From JAFDVL01 sp964631865 (GTDB lineage Bacteria > Acidobacteriota > Blastocatellia > RBC074): a stretch of 64,000 nucleotides of DNA. The translations under genes and the position numbers were made by a program. The notes under the pieces are model-generated. The model saw only the letters and a program-made list of their open reading frames with translations. It was not told where the DNA came from and searched no databases. Positions within the stretch are counted from its first letter, which is position 1. Each line of letters begins with the position of its first letter. Positions 8,171 through 17,200 of the stretch are shown here, piece by piece. The stretch is taken from NCBI GenBank assembly GCA_964631865.1, contig CAZWAK010000014.1, forward strand, positions 1 to 64,000. The letters run 5' to 3'.

Positions 8171-9310
8171 ATGACAACCGCCAGCAAACTTTTTGAGTTT
8201 ATTCCTGAAAGATATTTCGTCAAAAGTCTGAAGGAAAATCGCATTGGTCAAATCAAACTTGCTTTTGTGCGTGAGACCATTAACCCCCTAATCATCCGTA
8301 GCACTGAACCAGAGGCGACGATCAGCATTATTACGATTGACCAGCGCGAATTGGTCGAAATTCCCCCGCGTAAACTCAAGAGCCGCGAGAAACTACTTGG
8401 TTTGATGATCTGCCGGGAATTTGGCGTTGTTGACGAGAAAGTTCGATATAACGTCTTCGATGGTGCTGAATACCTGAACAATCCTAACTCAGTCCTTTTT
8501 GGGGATACCTCAACCAAATCAGGTGACACTGCTGGTCTCGTAAGTCGAGCAATCTACGATTGGGCTTACTCACTTCGTGATGTCAAAGATATTACTGACA
8601 AGCTACAACACAATGCGTTGAGTGAAGCAGGAACAATGATTGATGAAACAACAGGCGAAATGCGACAAAGCCTCTACGCGACTGAGTACGTGCTTCCAAA
8701 CACGTTTTTCCCTCACTTCATCACAGTTGACAACATTACTCCCGAACTGTTTGTTCACCTACTCTCTTGTGTGCTTAATCAGCAACGTTATGGAGCGCAA
8801 ACGACAACAAACGCAAACAACATTACCAATCATCTTGTTGCTGTTGGACTCTCTGATTTTGAGAAGCCCATCAACAGCTACACGATTTCAAAGGCTTGGA
8901 ATAATTCAGAATCCAAAAAAGAAATCCCGACGTTGGAATCGATAAGAACGTTCGTGCAAAAGCAGATGGAAGCACATTACGGCGCGAATCGGCTGGGTGC
9001 TCCAAACAGAAAGGACGTAAGCGAATTGGTGAAGTGGGTTACTGACCTTTGGGGAAATTATGAATCGGCGAGAGAAGATAAGGAAAAGAGAATCGCTGAC
9101 CCCTTGTTCCAGATTTATGAAACGGCAAAATCAAGCGTTGATGCCTATCTCAAAGAAATCAAAATGGTGAGTGATTCGCCTACGACTGGTAAGCCAAAAG
9201 GCAGAGGCAAAAAAGGCGAAACAAATAAGCCTCAAGAAGCACCGCCAACTGATCCGTCACTGTTCCCAATCCCGGAGAAGAGCGATGAAGATTCTGCCAA
9301 TAAAAATTAG
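8171..9310 (+). CDS. csc2: Csc2 (Cas7-family backbone subunit, type I-D)
   Basis: A 379-residue Cas7-type subunit that should polymerise along the crRNA spacer in the type I-D effector. Family features include PNSVLFGD, YGAQTTTNANN followed by NHLVAVGLSD, and the LPNTFFPHFITVDNITPE segment. A perfect Shine-Dalgarno (AAGGAGG) sits just upstream of ATG 8171 and overlaps the cas10d stop. The last 45 residues or so are a polar, lysine- and proline-rich tail (for example KPKGRGKKGETNK) not expected in the folded core. The reading frame of this tail overlaps the start of csc1 by 26 bases, pointing to translational coupling. Confidence 0.9.
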   Translation: MTTASKLFEFIPERYFVKSLKENRIGQIKLAFVRETINPLIIRSTEPEATISIITIDQRELVEIPPRKLKSREKLLGLMICREFGVVDEKVRYNVFDGAEYLNNPNSVLFGDTSTKSGDTAGLVSRAIYDWAYSLRDVKDITDKLQHNALSEAGTMIDETTGEMRQSLYATEYVLPNTFFPHFITVDNITPELFVHLLSCVLNQQRYGAQTTTNANNITNHLVAVGLSDFEKPINSYTISKAWNNSESKKEIPTLESIRTFVQKQMEAHYGANRLGAPNRKDVSELVKWVTDLWGNYESAREDKEKRIADPLFQIYETAKSSVDAYLKEIKMVSDSPTTGKPKGRGKKGETNKPQEAPPTDPSLFPIPEKSDEDSANKN

Positions 9311-9971
9311 GCTTTTGTCGCCACTTTTCAATTACAGCAGGGTGACAAATGGAGGAGCAATCACCAGTGATTTCATAGGCGACCTTGCTTTAACTTACGC
9401 ACTCAATCGCGTGCGAAAAGACAATGGGGGATTCACCGAGAACTTTTTCCAAAGATCAGCGCGTGCTCCCAATTACTCAGAACTGCGTGAACTCAATTAT
9501 TACTTCACCCTTGCCAAGCCTCTTCATTTTGAAATGACAGGGCTATACGTTCGCAACACATTGTTTTCAACTGATGGGTATCCTGACTTGGCGGCTATCG
9601 AAGCCGCAGGAAAAAATCTCTTCAAGAATTACTTTCGCGTTCAGGGAATTCGACCGGAAGCAGAATTTTCAGCTTGTTTGATCTGTCACGATTCATTTCA
9701 TCTGCAACTGCCATTCACTATTCGGCTTGGAACAGGAAGAGAATGTCTGGCTTTGCTTGAGAAGGATAAGGGGTTTGACGAAAAAACAGGTGAAATTTGG
9801 CTGAACGCCTATACCCTCAAATGGGTTTTCGGAAATTTGTCATCGGCGGTTGCCGAACTGACGAAAGACAAAAATCTGTTTTTCGAGTACAAGCTTGAAA
9901 ACTATATCGTGATGAAACGCATAACGACTGAGCAAGTGAAAGCAATTTTCGGAGGAATCTTCGATGACTGA
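9285..9971 (+). CDS. csc1: Csc1 (Cas5-family subunit, type I-D)
   Basis: A 228-residue Cas5-type RAMP protein that should bind the 5' tag of the crRNA at the foot of the complex. It begins MKILPIKIRLLSPLFNYSR, contains LPFTIRLGTGRECLALLE, and ends near the cas3' start. I chose ATG 9285 because GGAG lies nine bases upstream and the family begins there; the frame extends back to 9171 inside csc2 without conserved sequence. It overlaps csc2 by 26 bases and cas3' by 8 bases. Confidence 0.87.
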   Translation: MKILPIKIRLLSPLFNYSRVTNGGAITSDFIGDLALTYALNRVRKDNGGFTENFFQRSARAPNYSELRELNYYFTLAKPLHFEMTGLYVRNTLFSTDGYPDLAAIEAAGKNLFKNYFRVQGIRPEAEFSACLICHDSFHLQLPFTIRLGTGRECLALLEKDKGFDEKTGEIWLNAYTLKWVFGNLSSAVAELTKDKNLFFEYKLENYIVMKRITTEQVKAIFGGIFDD

Positions 9972-11883
9972 TTCGGTATCTGTTAGCTTACTTCCACAGT
10001 TCGTCGAAACCACTGACACTGTCTTTAATGGTCGTCGTCTGCATGCAATCCAGAAAGAGTTCCTGCAATACGACCAGCTTCCAGAATTTGCCATTATCAC
10101 TGCCCCTACCGGAACAGGGAAAAGCTTTGCGTTTCCATTGCCAATCATCCAACACAAACAAAATAACAGCTTCAGCAAGCGGCGTTGTGTGATTGTCTCT
10201 CCGACAAATGCGCTCATTGAAGACATGGAGCGGGAGTACAAAGAGAAGTTTGCTGACTTGAAAATTACCAAACTTAACCGAGACAAGCTTGATGAACTCA
10301 ATGCCAAAGGCCCGGCTCGGTGGGATGCACTGTTTCAAGTAATAACTAACAACGAAGTAATCATTACCAACCCTGACCTACTCAACTTCGCCTTGTTTGG
10401 CGGATATGCACGGCACAAAGGGCAACACGAAATAACACAGCTTTTCGCCCGAGTTGATTACTTCGTCTTTGACGAATACCACTTGTATGACGAGGAACAA
10501 ATCGCAAACATCATTTCATGGATTGTTTTCTCAAAAGCCACCATTCAAGGCAAAACTTGCAAATTCCTTTTCGCTTCTGCGACAGCCGAGAAAGGGCTGG
10601 TAGACGTTTTAAGGCAGCAAGGTTTTGTACCGGTGGAGATCATTGAAGAGATAACTGACCAGCAAACGTCTACGGCTAGACCAATTCACGGCAAAATTGA
10701 TGTGACTTTCACTAAAAGCATATCGCTTCGTGACTATATTCTCGACAATTCAAACCTGATCCGTCAGTGGATCAGGGCTGGCGAAAAAATCCTCGTAATC
10801 TTTGAGCGTTTGGTTGATCTCCGAAAAGCCAGACCTTTGGTTGAGCAGGAGTTTGACGATGTTGCTATTGCTGAAGAGTCAGGTTATCTAACCAAATCAA
10901 AAATCAAGGAAGACACAACAAATGCCAAGCTGATTTTGGCGACAAATAAAGTCGAAGTTGGAGTCAATCTTAATGTCAGTATTTGCTTGATGCAGACAGG
11001 AAGGCGCTTCGCTAATTTCGTCCAACGATTCGGGCGCGTCGCTCGTCAAGGAGCAAATGGCAAGGTGGTTGTTTTTCTTGAAAACAAGATCAAAGAAATT
11101 GAGAGAAAATTCGCGGGCGTTGAGACAATTTCATATTACGATTTCATCGAGCGATGCCGGGACATCGAATTGCTATCGGAGCGAAAATTCTACTCGGATA
11201 AAGTTCCTCAATATCTCGGAGCTTTTTTTTATATTATTTCTCGCAGCCTCAAAGACTATGCGACTCGCACACTTTTCAACTCAAACCTGAAACTGGAAGG
11301 GCAAGCCAAGTTTATGCACGGTCTTATGTATAGCATTGAGCGAGGCATCCTGAGAGATCTTTGGCAAGCAAATAAGAGTTGTGGTTGGGGATATAAATCC
11401 GATTTCAACCACTGGAATGAGTGGTGGAAGATTTTCACTGGCACATTCAAATATTTTCGCGCCTTGAAGCCAGACGCTTTAGTACGAGACCTAGATTTCA
11501 AGAATGGACAATTGGTTTGGTACTCGTTGGAGTGGATTTTGAGGAACCGTGAAATTATTGGAATGGAAGAAATCAATGGTGAGAATTGCCTACTCGTCTC
11601 AGGATTTTCAGATGGTAAAAATGATCTTCAGTACTACATCGAATCAATGCCCATTTACAAGCTGAGCGAAGGCACTCTTTATCTCCACCAGACAGAAAAA
11701 TTCAATCTGAAGCAGGAATTCAAGAAGCGAGTCTGCCAAATTGCTGAGGAATACAGAGGTGGAGATGCTTTCAGGCAAACTGCTAGACACCTTCTTCTAG
11801 ATGAGATTTTGAAACTCGCGCTAATTTTTACCGAAAAAAGGCTGGCGATAACGGAAGTCAAAAGTTTCTCTAACATCTTATAA
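9964..11883 (+). CDS. cas3: Cas3' helicase of the type I-D system
   Basis: A 639-residue superfamily 2 DNA helicase/translocase without an HD nuclease domain, as expected when the HD domain sits on Cas10d. Motifs in order: Walker A APTGTGKS (47-54), DEYH box (170-173), the SAT motif (about 205), and motif VI QRFGRVARQG (about 353-362). It would be recruited to target-bound effector and unwind DNA. The start at ATG 9964 has GGAGGA upstream and overlaps the csc1 stop. The position after csc1 rather than at the head of the operon differs from the cyanobacterial type I-D order I recall. Confidence 0.9.
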   Translation: MTDSVSVSLLPQFVETTDTVFNGRRLHAIQKEFLQYDQLPEFAIITAPTGTGKSFAFPLPIIQHKQNNSFSKRRCVIVSPTNALIEDMEREYKEKFADLKITKLNRDKLDELNAKGPARWDALFQVITNNEVIITNPDLLNFALFGGYARHKGQHEITQLFARVDYFVFDEYHLYDEEQIANIISWIVFSKATIQGKTCKFLFASATAEKGLVDVLRQQGFVPVEIIEEITDQQTSTARPIHGKIDVTFTKSISLRDYILDNSNLIRQWIRAGEKILVIFERLVDLRKARPLVEQEFDDVAIAEESGYLTKSKIKEDTTNAKLILATNKVEVGVNLNVSICLMQTGRRFANFVQRFGRVARQGANGKVVVFLENKIKEIERKFAGVETISYYDFIERCRDIELLSERKFYSDKVPQYLGAFFYIISRSLKDYATRTLFNSNLKLEGQAKFMHGLMYSIERGILRDLWQANKSCGWGYKSDFNHWNEWWKIFTGTFKYFRALKPDALVRDLDFKNGQLVWYSLEWILRNREIIGMEEINGENCLLVSGFSDGKNDLQYYIESMPIYKLSEGTLYLHQTEKFNLKQEFKKRVCQIAEEYRGGDAFRQTARHLLLDEILKLALIFTEKRLAITEVKSFSNIL

Positions 11884-11900
11884 AAGGATATTGGGCTAAT

Positions 11901-12413
11901 ATGCAACCAAATGATCTGCCAATCCTTCCTACTTTTACTGGACTTGAGGTCAGTTATTACTTCATCTGTCACAAAAAGCTCTGGTGGTTTGCGCATGGCT
12001 TACAAATGGAACACGAATCCGACCGCGTCAAAATGGGGAAGCTGGTGCATGAAGAAAGCTACGCCCGTAAGAAACGCGAACTCAACATTGATGACAAGAT
12101 TGTGCTGGATTGGCGCGAGGACGGCGTCATTCACGAAGTCAAGCTCACCGACGCGATGGAAGCGGCGCACGAAATGCAGTTGCTCTATTACCTCTACTAC
12201 CTCAAGCAAAAGGGCGTCGCAGGGTTGACCGGGCAAATTGATTATCCCAAATTGCGGACCACCAAAACCATCGAACTCACGCCCGACAAAGAAGCCCAAA
12301 TCGAAGCGGCCCTACAGAACATGCAAACCATCGTTCAGGCGGGGAAAGCTCCGGCAGTGGAATTTATGAAACTCTGTCGGAGTTGCAGCTACGCCGAACT
12401 CTGTTGGGGGTAA
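11901..12413 (+). CDS. cas4: Cas4 nuclease of spacer acquisition
   Basis: A 170-residue RecB-like Cas4 with an iron-sulfur cluster signature: Cys23 near the N-terminus and Cys159, Cys162 and Cys168 at the C-terminus (CRSCSYAELCW). The nuclease core shows IHEVK for the E-x-K motif and the following QLLYYLYYL. Cas4 trims prespacers and enforces PAM choice together with Cas1-Cas2. AAAGGA precedes ATG 11901, and cas1 follows four bases after the stop. GC content rises steadily through this gene, from about 45% at its start to about 58% by 12180, so the compositional border with the AT-rich interference genes falls here. Confidence 0.92.
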   Translation: MQPNDLPILPTFTGLEVSYYFICHKKLWWFAHGLQMEHESDRVKMGKLVHEESYARKKRELNIDDKIVLDWREDGVIHEVKLTDAMEAAHEMQLLYYLYYLKQKGVAGLTGQIDYPKLRTTKTIELTPDKEAQIEAALQNMQTIVQAGKAPAVEFMKLCRSCSYAELCWG

Positions 12414-12417
12414 AGGA

Positions 12418-13608
12418 ATGGCTCGACATTATTACTTAACACGCTCAGGAACCTTACGCCGCAAGGATCATACGCTCAGCTTTATTCCGGCGGCGGACGA
12501 AAAAACGGAAACAGACCTGGCGCTGCAGGACGAAGCGACAAAAGCCGTAACCGCCGTTGGCTCGATTGCCGATTTTGAAATGGGCGATCTGGCGGCGGAA
12601 CCCAACACTCTGGAGGCACTCGACGAACCTGATTCATCTCTCATTCCTCCTCCTTCATCCCTCGACGAAGAGAACGATGCGCCTGTCAAAGTCGCCGAAC
12701 GCCGCGTCATTCCGATTGAAGACGTGGATGCGCTTTGGGTCTTCCGCGAATTAGACCTCAACGCACGAGTGCTAAACTTTCTGGCGCAGAAAAAAGTCCC
12801 CGCGCATTTCTTCAACTACTATGGCTTTTATGCCGGGTCGTTTTATCCGCGCGAATTCTTGCAGGCGGGCTACTTGACCGTGCGCCAGGTGCGGCATTAC
12901 ACGAATCGCAAATTGCGTTTGCAGATTGCGCGTGAATTCATTGCCGCCGCACTGCACAACATACTGCGCAATTTGCGGTATTACGGCACGCGCGGCATCG
13001 AATTGCAGACCGAAACCGAAACCGTGCAGGCCGAAATGCTGCGGGTGGAAACGGTCAAAGATGTGGCCGAATTGATGGGCTGCGAAGGACGGGCGCGCGC
13101 GGCCTATTATCAGGGCTTCAGCAAGATTCTGCGCGAGAAATTCGATTTCACCAAACGCATCAAACGCCCGCCCAACAACTCCGTCAATGCGCTGATTTCG
13201 TACTGCAATGGTCTGGTCTACGCCGCGTGTTTGAGCCAGTTGTATCGGTCGCAACTTGATCCGACGATCAGCTTTTTGCACGAACCCGGCGTGCGGCGCT
13301 TTTCGTTGGCGCTCGATCTGGCCGAAGTCTTCAAGCCGTTGCTGGCGGATCGGTTGATTTTCAAAGTGCTGAACAATCGAATGCTGAGCGAACGCGACTT
13401 CGCGCAGGATTTGAATTATTGCTATTTGAAAGAATCCGGGCGCAAAACGGTCTTGCAGGAATGGGACGCGCGCTTGCAAACGACGATTGAGCATCGGCGC
13501 TTGAAACGCAAAGTCAGCTATGAACGCCTGATCCGGCTGGAATGCTACAAACTGGTCAAGCATCTGGCGAACGACGAACCCTATCAAGGCTTCAAAGCGT
13601 GGTGGTGA
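12418..13608 (+). CDS. cas1: Cas1 integrase with an unusual N-terminal insertion
   Basis: A 396-residue Cas1, longer than the usual 320-340. The metal-binding catalytic residues fit Glu223 (MGCEGRA), His288 (FLHEPG) and Glu303 (LAEVFKP), with spacing very close to characterised Cas1. The N-terminal beta domain begins normally (HYYLTRSGTLRRKDHTL). It is then interrupted by about 65 polar, acidic residues (roughly 28-93) before VIPIEDVDALWVF resumes the fold. Part of the insertion is encoded by a 42-bp unit flanked by direct copies of CTCGACGAA. The active site is intact, so the protein is probably functional with a surface loop. It lies four bases after cas4. Confidence 0.92.
   Translation: MARHYYLTRSGTLRRKDHTLSFIPAADEKTETDLALQDEATKAVTAVGSIADFEMGDLAAEPNTLEALDEPDSSLIPPPSSLDEENDAPVKVAERRVIPIEDVDALWVFRELDLNARVLNFLAQKKVPAHFFNYYGFYAGSFYPREFLQAGYLTVRQVRHYTNRKLRLQIAREFIAAALHNILRNLRYYGTRGIELQTETETVQAEMLRVETVKDVAELMGCEGRARAAYYQGFSKILREKFDFTKRIKRPPNNSVNALISYCNGLVYAACLSQLYRSQLDPTISFLHEPGVRRFSLALDLAEVFKPLLADRLIFKVLNNRMLSERDFAQDLNYCYLKESGRKTVLQEWDARLQTTIEHRRLKRKVSYERLIRLECYKLVKHLANDEPYQGFKAWW
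12619..12669. repeat. Duplicated CTCGACGAA flanking a heptamer-like block in cas1
   Basis: CTCGACGAA occurs at 12619-12627 and again at 12661-12669, exactly 42 bases (14 codons, six heptamers) apart. The intervening bases read as TTCATCT, CTCATTC, CTCCTCC, TTCATCC blocks. This looks like an in-frame repeat insertion with a 9-bp duplication at its ends; it encodes LDE-PDSSLIPPPSS-LDE in Cas1. Confidence 0.6.
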
Positions 13609-13613
13609 TGATT

Positions 13614-13707
13614 GGTGGTCGGTGGCTGGTGGTCGGTGGTCGGCAAAACCGCTGCGCCATCCCTTTGCCCAACCATCAACCGTCAGCACCGACCACCGAC
13701 CACCGAC
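13614..13707. repeat. Inverted heptamer array between cas1 and cas2
   Basis: Left arm 13614-13642 holds GGTGGTC, GGTGGCT, GGTGGTC, GGTGGTC, GG. Right arm 13687-13707 holds three copies of CACCGAC, which is the same heptamer read on the other strand. The arms can form a long stem in the cas transcript between cas1 and cas2, with a loop of about 44 bases. Confidence 0.75.
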
Positions 13708-13721
13708 TACCTCAAAACACT

Positions 13722-13985
13722 ATGTATGTACTGATCGTTTACGATGTCGAAGAAAAGCGCGTGGCGAAAGCGCATAAATTCCTCAAGCGCCATCTGCATT
13801 GGGTGCAGAATTCGGTCTTTGAAGGGGAAGTGACGGACGCGCAACTGGAAAAAATCAAAGTGGGATTGCGGGCGATTTTGGACGCTGCCCATGATTCGGT
13901 GTTGGTGTATAGTGCGCGCGACCAGCGTTGGCTGAGCAAGGAAGTGATCGGAAAGGAGCGTGGGGAAACCGGGAATCTGCTATAA
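13722..13985 (+). CDS. cas2: Cas2 spacer-acquisition protein
   Basis: An 87-residue Cas2 beginning MYVLIVYDVEEKRVAKAHK, with the first-strand aspartate (YDV) and the RHLHWVQNSVFEGEVT segment typical of the ferredoxin-like fold. It forms the dimer that bridges two Cas1 dimers in the integrase. It is separated from cas1 by 113 bases that hold an inverted heptamer array, unlike the tight spacing elsewhere in the operon. It is the last gene before the leader and array. Confidence 0.92.
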   Translation: MYVLIVYDVEEKRVAKAHKFLKRHLHWVQNSVFEGEVTDAQLEKIKVGLRAILDAAHDSVLVYSARDQRWLSKEVIGKERGETGNLL

Positions 13986-14211
13986 GCGAGTCGTCACCCG
14001 CCACGCACAAAGGCCATCCGCCGCATCGTCCGGGGGCAGTAATGGCCGCCACCAGACCAGCAATAGCCGAAGCTACAACCACATCCGACTCGTCGTCGCC
14101 CCCCCGGCTTTTTGGCATCATTGCCACACGACGACAACCTTACCCCAAAAAAGCCGCCGTCCCGCCATTAAGTCCTTTGTTTTTCATCTTCACATCAGGT
14201 ATTTTACGGGG
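13986..14211 (+). promoter_or_regulatory. CRISPR leader
   Basis: These 226 non-coding bases lie between the cas2 stop and the first repeat. The cas genes are at this end and the degenerate repeat is at the far end, so this is the leader side. A promoter-like pair, TTGTTT (14177-14182) and TATTTT (14200-14205) with 17-base spacing, would start transcription almost exactly at the first repeat. Confidence 0.7.
14177..14205 (+). promoter_or_regulatory. Predicted promoter of the CRISPR array
   Basis: TTGTTT and TATTTT are spaced by 17 bases. The -10 element ends six bases before repeat 1 (14212), so the pre-crRNA would begin within or next to the first repeat. Confidence 0.5.
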
Positions 14212-17200
14212 GTGCTGATCGAACCATCGTGGAATTGAAACCAAACAGTTCCGCAGCAGCATCGGGTGCAAATTCGCTGTGCTGATCGAACCATCGTGGA
14301 ATTGAAACAGCATTGCTGCCAATCCGTCTTGACGCCGCAGTGCGTGTGCTGATCGAACCATCGTGGAATTGAAACGTGATTGTCATACGCTTTCTTTGCT
14401 CTGAAGCGAAGCGTGCTGATCGAACCATCGTGGAATTGAAACAGCTTATTCAAGGATGTTTCTTATCAGAAACGAGTAGTGCTGATCGAACCATCGTGGA
14501 ATTGAAACTTGAAGAAGAGTTTCGCACGCTGCCGATTGAGGACGGTGCTGATCGAACCATCGTGGAATTGAAACTCGTTCATGTCCTCGTGCATGAAAGG
14601 ACTGCTCTGAGTGCTGATCGAACCATCGTGGAATTGAAACCAAATCTAGTCTGCAATACTTCTTCATATTTCTGCGCAGTGCTGATCGAACCATCGTGGA
14701 ATTGAAACCGATGCCAGTGATGGTTGAGAATCTGTCGAATGATCGTGCTGATCGAACCATCGTGGAATTGAAACCGCGCACGAAGAGCTACTCATTGACC
14801 CGCCACCGCTGGTGCTGATCGAACCATCGTGGAATTGAAACTGTTTATAGGCTTCGGTGAGTTCTGGAATCAGGGTGGTGCTGATCGAACCATCGTGGAA
14901 TTGAAACGGAACCTGAGCGACTATGATGATTTTTTTGCGCCCTGTGCTGATCGAACCATCGTGGAATTGAAACCCGCCGAGAGTTGATCTTCCATCTGCG
15001 CGACCTGGTGTGCTGATCGAACCATCGTGGAATTGAAACAACAAACTTCAGGCTTCCCACGCCCACCAGCGAGGAGTGCTGATCGAACCATCGTGGAATT
15101 GAAACTGCTGTACCGCACCTCGAACGTGGCGAATTTGGCAGTGCTGATCGAACCATCGTGGAATTGAAACGCTCATAGCCGATAGTCCCATCGGCTGGGA
15201 CACGAGGTGCTGATCGAACCATCGTGGAATTGAAACGTGCATCCCTTGTTCAATTCACCAGCGGCGGCACGGGTGCTGATCGAACCATCGTGGAATTGAA
15301 ACGAACAAACCTGAAACGCAGGCAGAAATTGAAACCCTGTGCTGATCGAACCATCGTGGAATTGAAACGCTGGGCATTATCCCAAGCATTCGCCATTTCG
15401 ATCAGGTGCTGATCGAACCATCGTGGAATTGAAACGCGCTTTGAGCTTCGCGTCTTTCTCGGCTTCGCGTTGTGCTGATCGAACCATCGTGGAATTGAAA
15501 CCAATGCGTTGCGCGGCACGCTGCTCGCGTTCCGGGTGTGCTGATCGAACCATCGTGGAATTGAAACGATCATCAATCGCCTTGTCCAAATCAATTTGGC
15601 TGTGTGCTGATCGAACCATCGTGGAATTGAAACCTGGACGAAATACACGGGGCACGATTGGGGCAACACACGTGCTGATCGAACCATCGTGGAATTGAAA
15701 CGCGACACGTTGCGATTGCACGACGGAGCACCAAAGCGTGCTGATCGAACCATCGTGGAATTGAAACAAGCGAAGGCGTTTCGGCGCTGGGTAACGCACG
15801 AAGTGCTGATCGAACCATCGTGGAATTGAAACCACGTTTTTCAGCGGCCATTCCCAACGTTCTTGACCGTGCTGATCGAACCATCGTGGAATTGAAACAT
15901 CCCGGCGGCGTACGATTGCAAATACGAAGTGGTCGTGCTGATCGAACCATCGTGGAATTGAAACTCTGGATGCGCCGTGAACTTGTCGCTGAGCAGGCTG
16001 GTGCTGATCGAACCATCGTGGAATTGAAACACAGGTAGTCGGTCGGGAGCGCGGCTTGATCGGGCGGTGCTGATCGAACCATCGTGGAATTGAAACTGAC
16101 GTATTCGGGTTGTCGGGGTCGTAGGCTAGTGTGCGTGCTGATCGAACCATCGTGGAATTGAAACTCAGAGTTTTGAAAAACGACGGTTGCGCCGACGGAT
16201 GTGCTGATCGAACCATCGTGGAATTGAAACATCAATCAATCAATCCCAATCCCGCCGCTGCTGAACTGTGCTGATCGAACCATCGTGGAATTGAAACCAA
16301 CATCGTCACCAGTACGACGAAAAGGGAATACATCGTGCTGATCGAACCATCGTGGAATTGAAACACCCGTTGCCGTCGTTGGGTAGTCCCTGGGATAAGT
16401 GTGCTGATCGAACCATCGTGGAATTGAAACGGTGAATTTCCGGTCGGCTGCCATCGATCAGCCCTTGTGCTGATCGAACCATCGTGGAATTGAAACACTC
16501 CTGACGCTCGGCTTCGTCGGCTGCGGCCCAGAGTGCTGATCGAACCATCGTGGAATTGAAACGTGGAAGGGATTGCGGGCTGTAGCCTGGTGTTCAGTGC
16601 TGATCGAACCATCGTGGAATTGAAACAAATATATTTCACAATAATATAGCCAGCTGCCCAACTCGTGCTGATCGAACCATCGTGGAATTGAAACGTGACC
16701 GTGCCTGTGATGGTTGGACTCGCAAGTGTCTGTGCTGATCGAACCATCGTGGAATTGAAACTGCAGATCGGCGAGGCGTGGATCGAGCTACCATTTAGTG
16801 CTGATCGAACCATCGTGGAATTGAAACTGAGGAGCTGGTGAAGGGTGAATTGGCGCACGAGCCGTGCTGATCGAACCATCGTGGAATTGAAACTAACAAT
16901 GTTACTATCCACTTACAGTCAATTGTGACGTGCTGATCGAACCATCGTGGAATTGAAACAGAGAAAAGTTTTCCACAGAAAGATCAAAATTCCGGTGTGC
17001 TGATCGAACCATCGTGGAATTGAAACAAGCCGCAGGATTTCGTGCTGCCATTTTACATATTCGTGCTGATCGAACCATCGTGGAATTGAAACCTTTGCTG
17101 ATGTTGTCTATTTTGGTGTTTGCCATAGGTGCTGATCGAACCATCGTGGAATTGAAACCCAACTCCACCCATGTCATCTCGTCCTCGCCGAGGGGTGCTG

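Noticed and set aside
9171..9284. Start of csc1 inside csc2
   Set aside because: The extra residues are lysine- and arginine-rich shadow of the csc2 tail; ATG 9285 has a ribosome-binding site.
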